From contig OU612070.1 in the NCBI GenBank assembly GCA_914767715.1, positions 5,163,501 through 5,227,500 of the forward strand: DNA of 64,000 bases, written 5' to 3'. Shown here piece after piece: positions 60,700 through 64,000 of the stretch; within the stretch, counting starts at the first letter, position 1, and each line of letters opens with the position of its first letter. The translations under genes were made by a program, and so were the position numbers. This DNA is from Membranipora membranacea. Lineage: Eukaryota > Bryozoa > Gymnolaemata > Cheilostomatida > Membraniporidae. The notes under the pieces were generated by a model. The model saw only the letters and a list, made by a program, of their open reading frames with translations, had not been told where the DNA came from and searched no databases.

Positions 60700-61780
60700 G
60701 TTCAGTACCCTAGGACAGTACCACTCCTACTGCTTCAATCTTCCTTTTCGTCTTGCTGTTTTATTCTGTAATGGAAAGTACGGAAATAAGCTGGTTGAGA
60801 TTCCAGTGGGATAGACAGGCGTTGCGACATTGCTCCGAATATATAACAATGGCTGTGGCAACAGAACAAATATTCCATGATGGATGCAGAGTAATATTTG
60901 GTTGCTTTCCACACAATGTTACAAGCGGTCAGACATGACACGTCTCTGACACACAGATACGATCACAGCCCTGCCTATTGGTACAGCAGTCACAATTAAA
61001 GGTTTTCATTATTACGCTCATGGTTGTTCCTTTTTAAAACGTTGTTGCAACCACTGGCCAGTAAAAAAAGTCTAGAACATCAGAATGAGTTTGAGTAATA
61101 ATGATGATATGATCAAGTAGTTCTTTTTATGAGAATTTAAGTTTCAGATTAAATTTCAACATTAAAGTGATTTAATCTCAGTGAGATAAAAGCCAAAAGC
61201 TTTACCACATCTAAAATTGGCAGTTATTTAAAAAAAAAGACTTTTAGAATATTTGGCCTGTAGGATTGAAAATTGGTCTAACCAACGGAAAATTCAAGGT
61301 TGTGAAAAAAACATTCGAGCTTTGATAACAACGTTATTTCACCAACTTCTTGATCTCACCTAACTTTCTCTATTAAGCTGGTTTGCCTTGCTCCTTCGCC
61401 AATCACAAAACTAATCATCTAAATACGAATCAGCTTAAATACCCCAAAAAACTGACTTTGCATGACACATAGTGACAACGCATAAAAGAAGAGGTTACAT
61501 AAATGATTCAATTACATTAGCAATCAGATGAACGCTGTTTGTTGAAAGAGTTTTTTCTGCTTGGTATTTATGTTTACACTTGTTTCGGGCCATGGTTCAT
61601 CAGTATTCAATCACATCTTGCCGGCTGATTGATTGATAATGCCACAGTGACCTCACAATCTTGATTCCCATTTCATAATATTTGGCACTGCCAAACACTA
61701 TTTTATAACAATATCATGGTTGGGTAACTCAGAAGAGTAAACTTGTAACAAATTTGACCATTCAGAGCGGATGTATGAGT

Positions 61781-61921
61781 CAGCTACCAGCTGTCAATCT
61801 GAGCTGGTTAGATTGTATAATCTTATCGCTTGTTTCATTTTTGCCGAACAGAGGTAATGATGATTCTGAACAGGATTTTTTTATAAGGTTTGAGATGATG
61901 TTTTGTTGATGATATTCATGT
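61781..61921 (-). pseudogene. Decayed prodomain exon of a further family copy
   Basis: Minus-strand translation contains QQNIISNLIKK, SSLPLFGKNETSDK and QSNQLRL, which align in order with exon 2 of copy A ([31 protein letters not shown]). DNA similarity is also visible, for example around the TTATCGCTTGTTTCATTTTT stretch. The exon has lost its tryptophan-rich start and clean splice sites, and I see no accompanying exons. It lies upstream of copy A in the same orientation, so it is a relic of a longer tandem array. Confidence 0.7.
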
Positions 61922-64000
61922 TCAATAGTGGTAAATTCAGGTCTTACCTGGCAATCAACCCTCGAATATTGCTTCCAATAAGCTGTGTGTTGCTGACAGG
62001 TCATAGTTAGTTCCCTCATTTAGCGGAGCTGTCCACTTTTCGTTGATTTTGTTGGTATATTTGCTCAGAATTGAGACGCGGCAGACATGTAATATTATAC
62101 ATGGTGAAGTCCAAAACAAGTCAAGCTGTTGAGGTGACTGTACCCAGTGGCGCTCCGATCACATTTCAGGAGAATATTATGACAATACAGCATAGTGCCC
62201 CTATAGCCTGTTTAACCATGAGTAACTGACTGTGATTGTCGATGACAGTAACCAATGATAATTATCAAGCTTTCAGGCTTGAAGTGCTTTCTAACACAAC
62301 AGATTCAAATAAAATGTTGGTATTGAAAGCTGGCTGAAGAATTAGTTGTAATCTATGGTATTACTTATTGTAATGTATTTTTTATAAGAAGCATATATAT
62401 ATATACACTATAATGTCAAACAAAAATTGGCATTTATGATATATGGTATGAGAGTGTTTTGTTGGTTGATGTTTGATGTTTGATAAATATTTTTTCTCAT
62501 ATTTATTAGTTCAAATATAAAATTGAAAAAAGTAATAGCTTTGAGGCGAGAAATGATTAATAATGTGACATAAAGCTGATTGCTAATTTGGCAGAACAGG
62601 AAAAACATATTGTGTAGTGTGCAAGTCTTTGTGTTAAATAAGATTTTATCAGAGGATAATTGATACAAGATACTTGCTACTGCAAAAAGCAATTGAAAAA
62701 CTCCTTTGGAAAATCGTGGTCTACTGAAGGGATATTTTAACCCTATGTCATATGGCACAGCATTCTAAATGAGGAGCTATAGGTGTAATCACAACCATCT
62801 CGCTCGCCAGGAAGCAGTCACACAAAACATAATAAATAAAAAATTAAATAAAACTTGGAAATGAATTGTACACTATTTATATCTGCTAGTGTACAGATAT
62901 GTGATTGTGAATTTACCTTTTTTAGAACACAATACTAACATTTAATTATAAATTGTTAATCACAGAAATAGGGAAACATTACGCAGTGCAAAAAAAACTT
63001 CTAAGCTGAGGAGTGAGGGACATCTACATCAATGGAGCACACACATTGTTCTAGACAACAAGTTTTGCAACAAGCCCCTGCGTGTTGCATATATTTTCAA
63101 GTTTTAATCTTTAACCACATCAATAGACAAAGCTCCATATTTGTAAGAGGTTGGAGGAATTATAATCTCATTTCAAGCTCCATGAATATATTTGATGTTT
63201 TTTGAGGTATCAGCAATATTTGAGGGTTGAAGGATTTTGTTTTATCTTACACTTTCTACTTGGGTTTAAGTCGTCTAACAGATGCAGGCTAGGAGTCTAT
63301 TGTATTATTTTTTTGTTAACTTTTTGATTGTGGTTTGAATATTTTTTGGTTTTTGGACTCCACGGAGATGGTGGTGATTGCAAATAAAAATGTGTATATA
63401 TAATAAGGAGTAATTATTGATAAGAGAAATATGAATTGATGAGGTATCATCATAAGAACACAAAGGCAGCACTATCATAATTGTATGTATAGTCATGTCG
63501 TACCATAATGTGCACAAGTTATATGGTGCTTGCCATACATGCTTGACAAGGTGGCACTCAGTTTTGGCATTTTCCATAAACCTCCATCACTCAAAATACA
63601 GATATGGATGAGGTTATCAGCATTTTGAATACATTGTCACCTTTTGATACAGGATAGGCCGTGTTAGTCTTATAACTTGAGTTAGTCAGATTTTTTTGTT
63701 GTTGTGCAGTCCAGCGTTTTCTGAGAAAGACCTGTAAACATAAAACAAACGTATCTGAAATGGGACATTTGTATATAATATTAAAATAATAGTATTATGT
63801 AACTGCAATAGATCACATACTCAAGTGTAAGATTTATCACGATAATATAAACAATGTAAGCACAAACAGGATCTAAACTTAAAATCATGTATCAGTATAA
63901 ATCCATCAGAGTCAACAAGATTGATTAGTAAGTTTCAGTATTTCAGGAGAACGAAATTGGGAAATTTTCTCACTACAGTTCGTGAGCAGGTAGCTTGTTA
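61922..64000. other. Right-hand intergenic region, no gene seen
   Basis: AT-rich DNA with short frames only. Apart from the decayed prodomain exon just below it, I see no exon of the mucin-protease family and no recognisable repeat. Confidence 0.5.

Noticed and set aside
62020-62050. Possible relic of exon 7 (GGAGCTGTCCAC)
   Set aside because: Only about 12 bases match and the position is in the wrong order relative to the prodomain relic.
1-64000. CRISPR array, operons or prokaryotic genes
   Set aside because: All genes are intron-split metazoan types; the tandem repeats are minisatellites or mucin codons without repeat-spacer structure.

Overview
The window is nuclear DNA from an invertebrate animal. 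The genes are split by GT-AG introns of about 0.1-2 kb, the intergenic DNA is AT-rich and full of repeats, there are tRNA-derived SINEs, a decayed LINE and several inverted-repeat transposons, and the encoded domains are metazoan (ADAM-type metalloprotease, SEA, EGF, NHL). I could not fix the phylum from sequence alone.

The dominant content is a minus-strand tandem family encoding a chimeric protein, a membrane-tethered mucin with an ADAM/ADAMTS-type metalloprotease head. Two complete copies can be spliced by hand into uninterrupted 18-exon frames with matching intron phases: copy A (60,699 down to 47,860, about 1,080 aa) and copy B (38,243 down to 20,712, about 1,519 aa). Domain order is signal peptide, prodomain without cysteine, furin site RVKR, reprolysin domain with an intact zinc motif, ADAMTS-like cysteine-rich domain, three tandem PLAC-like double-cysteine modules, Thr/Pro mucin tract, SEA domain with a recognisable autocleavage motif, EGF, follistatin-like EGF, transmembrane helix and cytoplasmic tail.

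The left third (1-20 kb) holds duplicates of the downstream half of this gene only. Copy C (7,317 to beyond the left edge) keeps PLAC-like modules, a very long mucin tract, SEA and EGF exons, but has a frameshift in the mucin exon and no protease exons. Between B and C lie three smaller headless units (D1 16,156-14,737; D2 12,831-11,560; D3 9,897-8,000). Each is a two-exon frame whose start codon and hydrophobic leader derive from what is intron 12 in copy B; in D2 and D3 the old splice acceptor is destroyed. In D1 and D2 the mucin exon is fused directly to the cytoplasmic-tail exon in a different frame. A degenerate prodomain exon at about 61.8 kb shows that the array once extended further right.

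Between A and B, on the plus strand (42,344-46,504), is an unrelated secreted NHL-type beta-propeller gene, convergent with A and divergent from B. The remaining DNA is introns and intergenic repeats: a 1.5-kb foldback element, a 1.65-kb element that split one duplicated block, a smaller inverted-repeat element, SINEs, a LINE fragment, minisatellites and G-quadruplex-prone runs.

The array reads as a proteolytic, self-cleaving cell-surface mucin that has repeatedly spun off protease-free, probably secreted, mucin derivatives.
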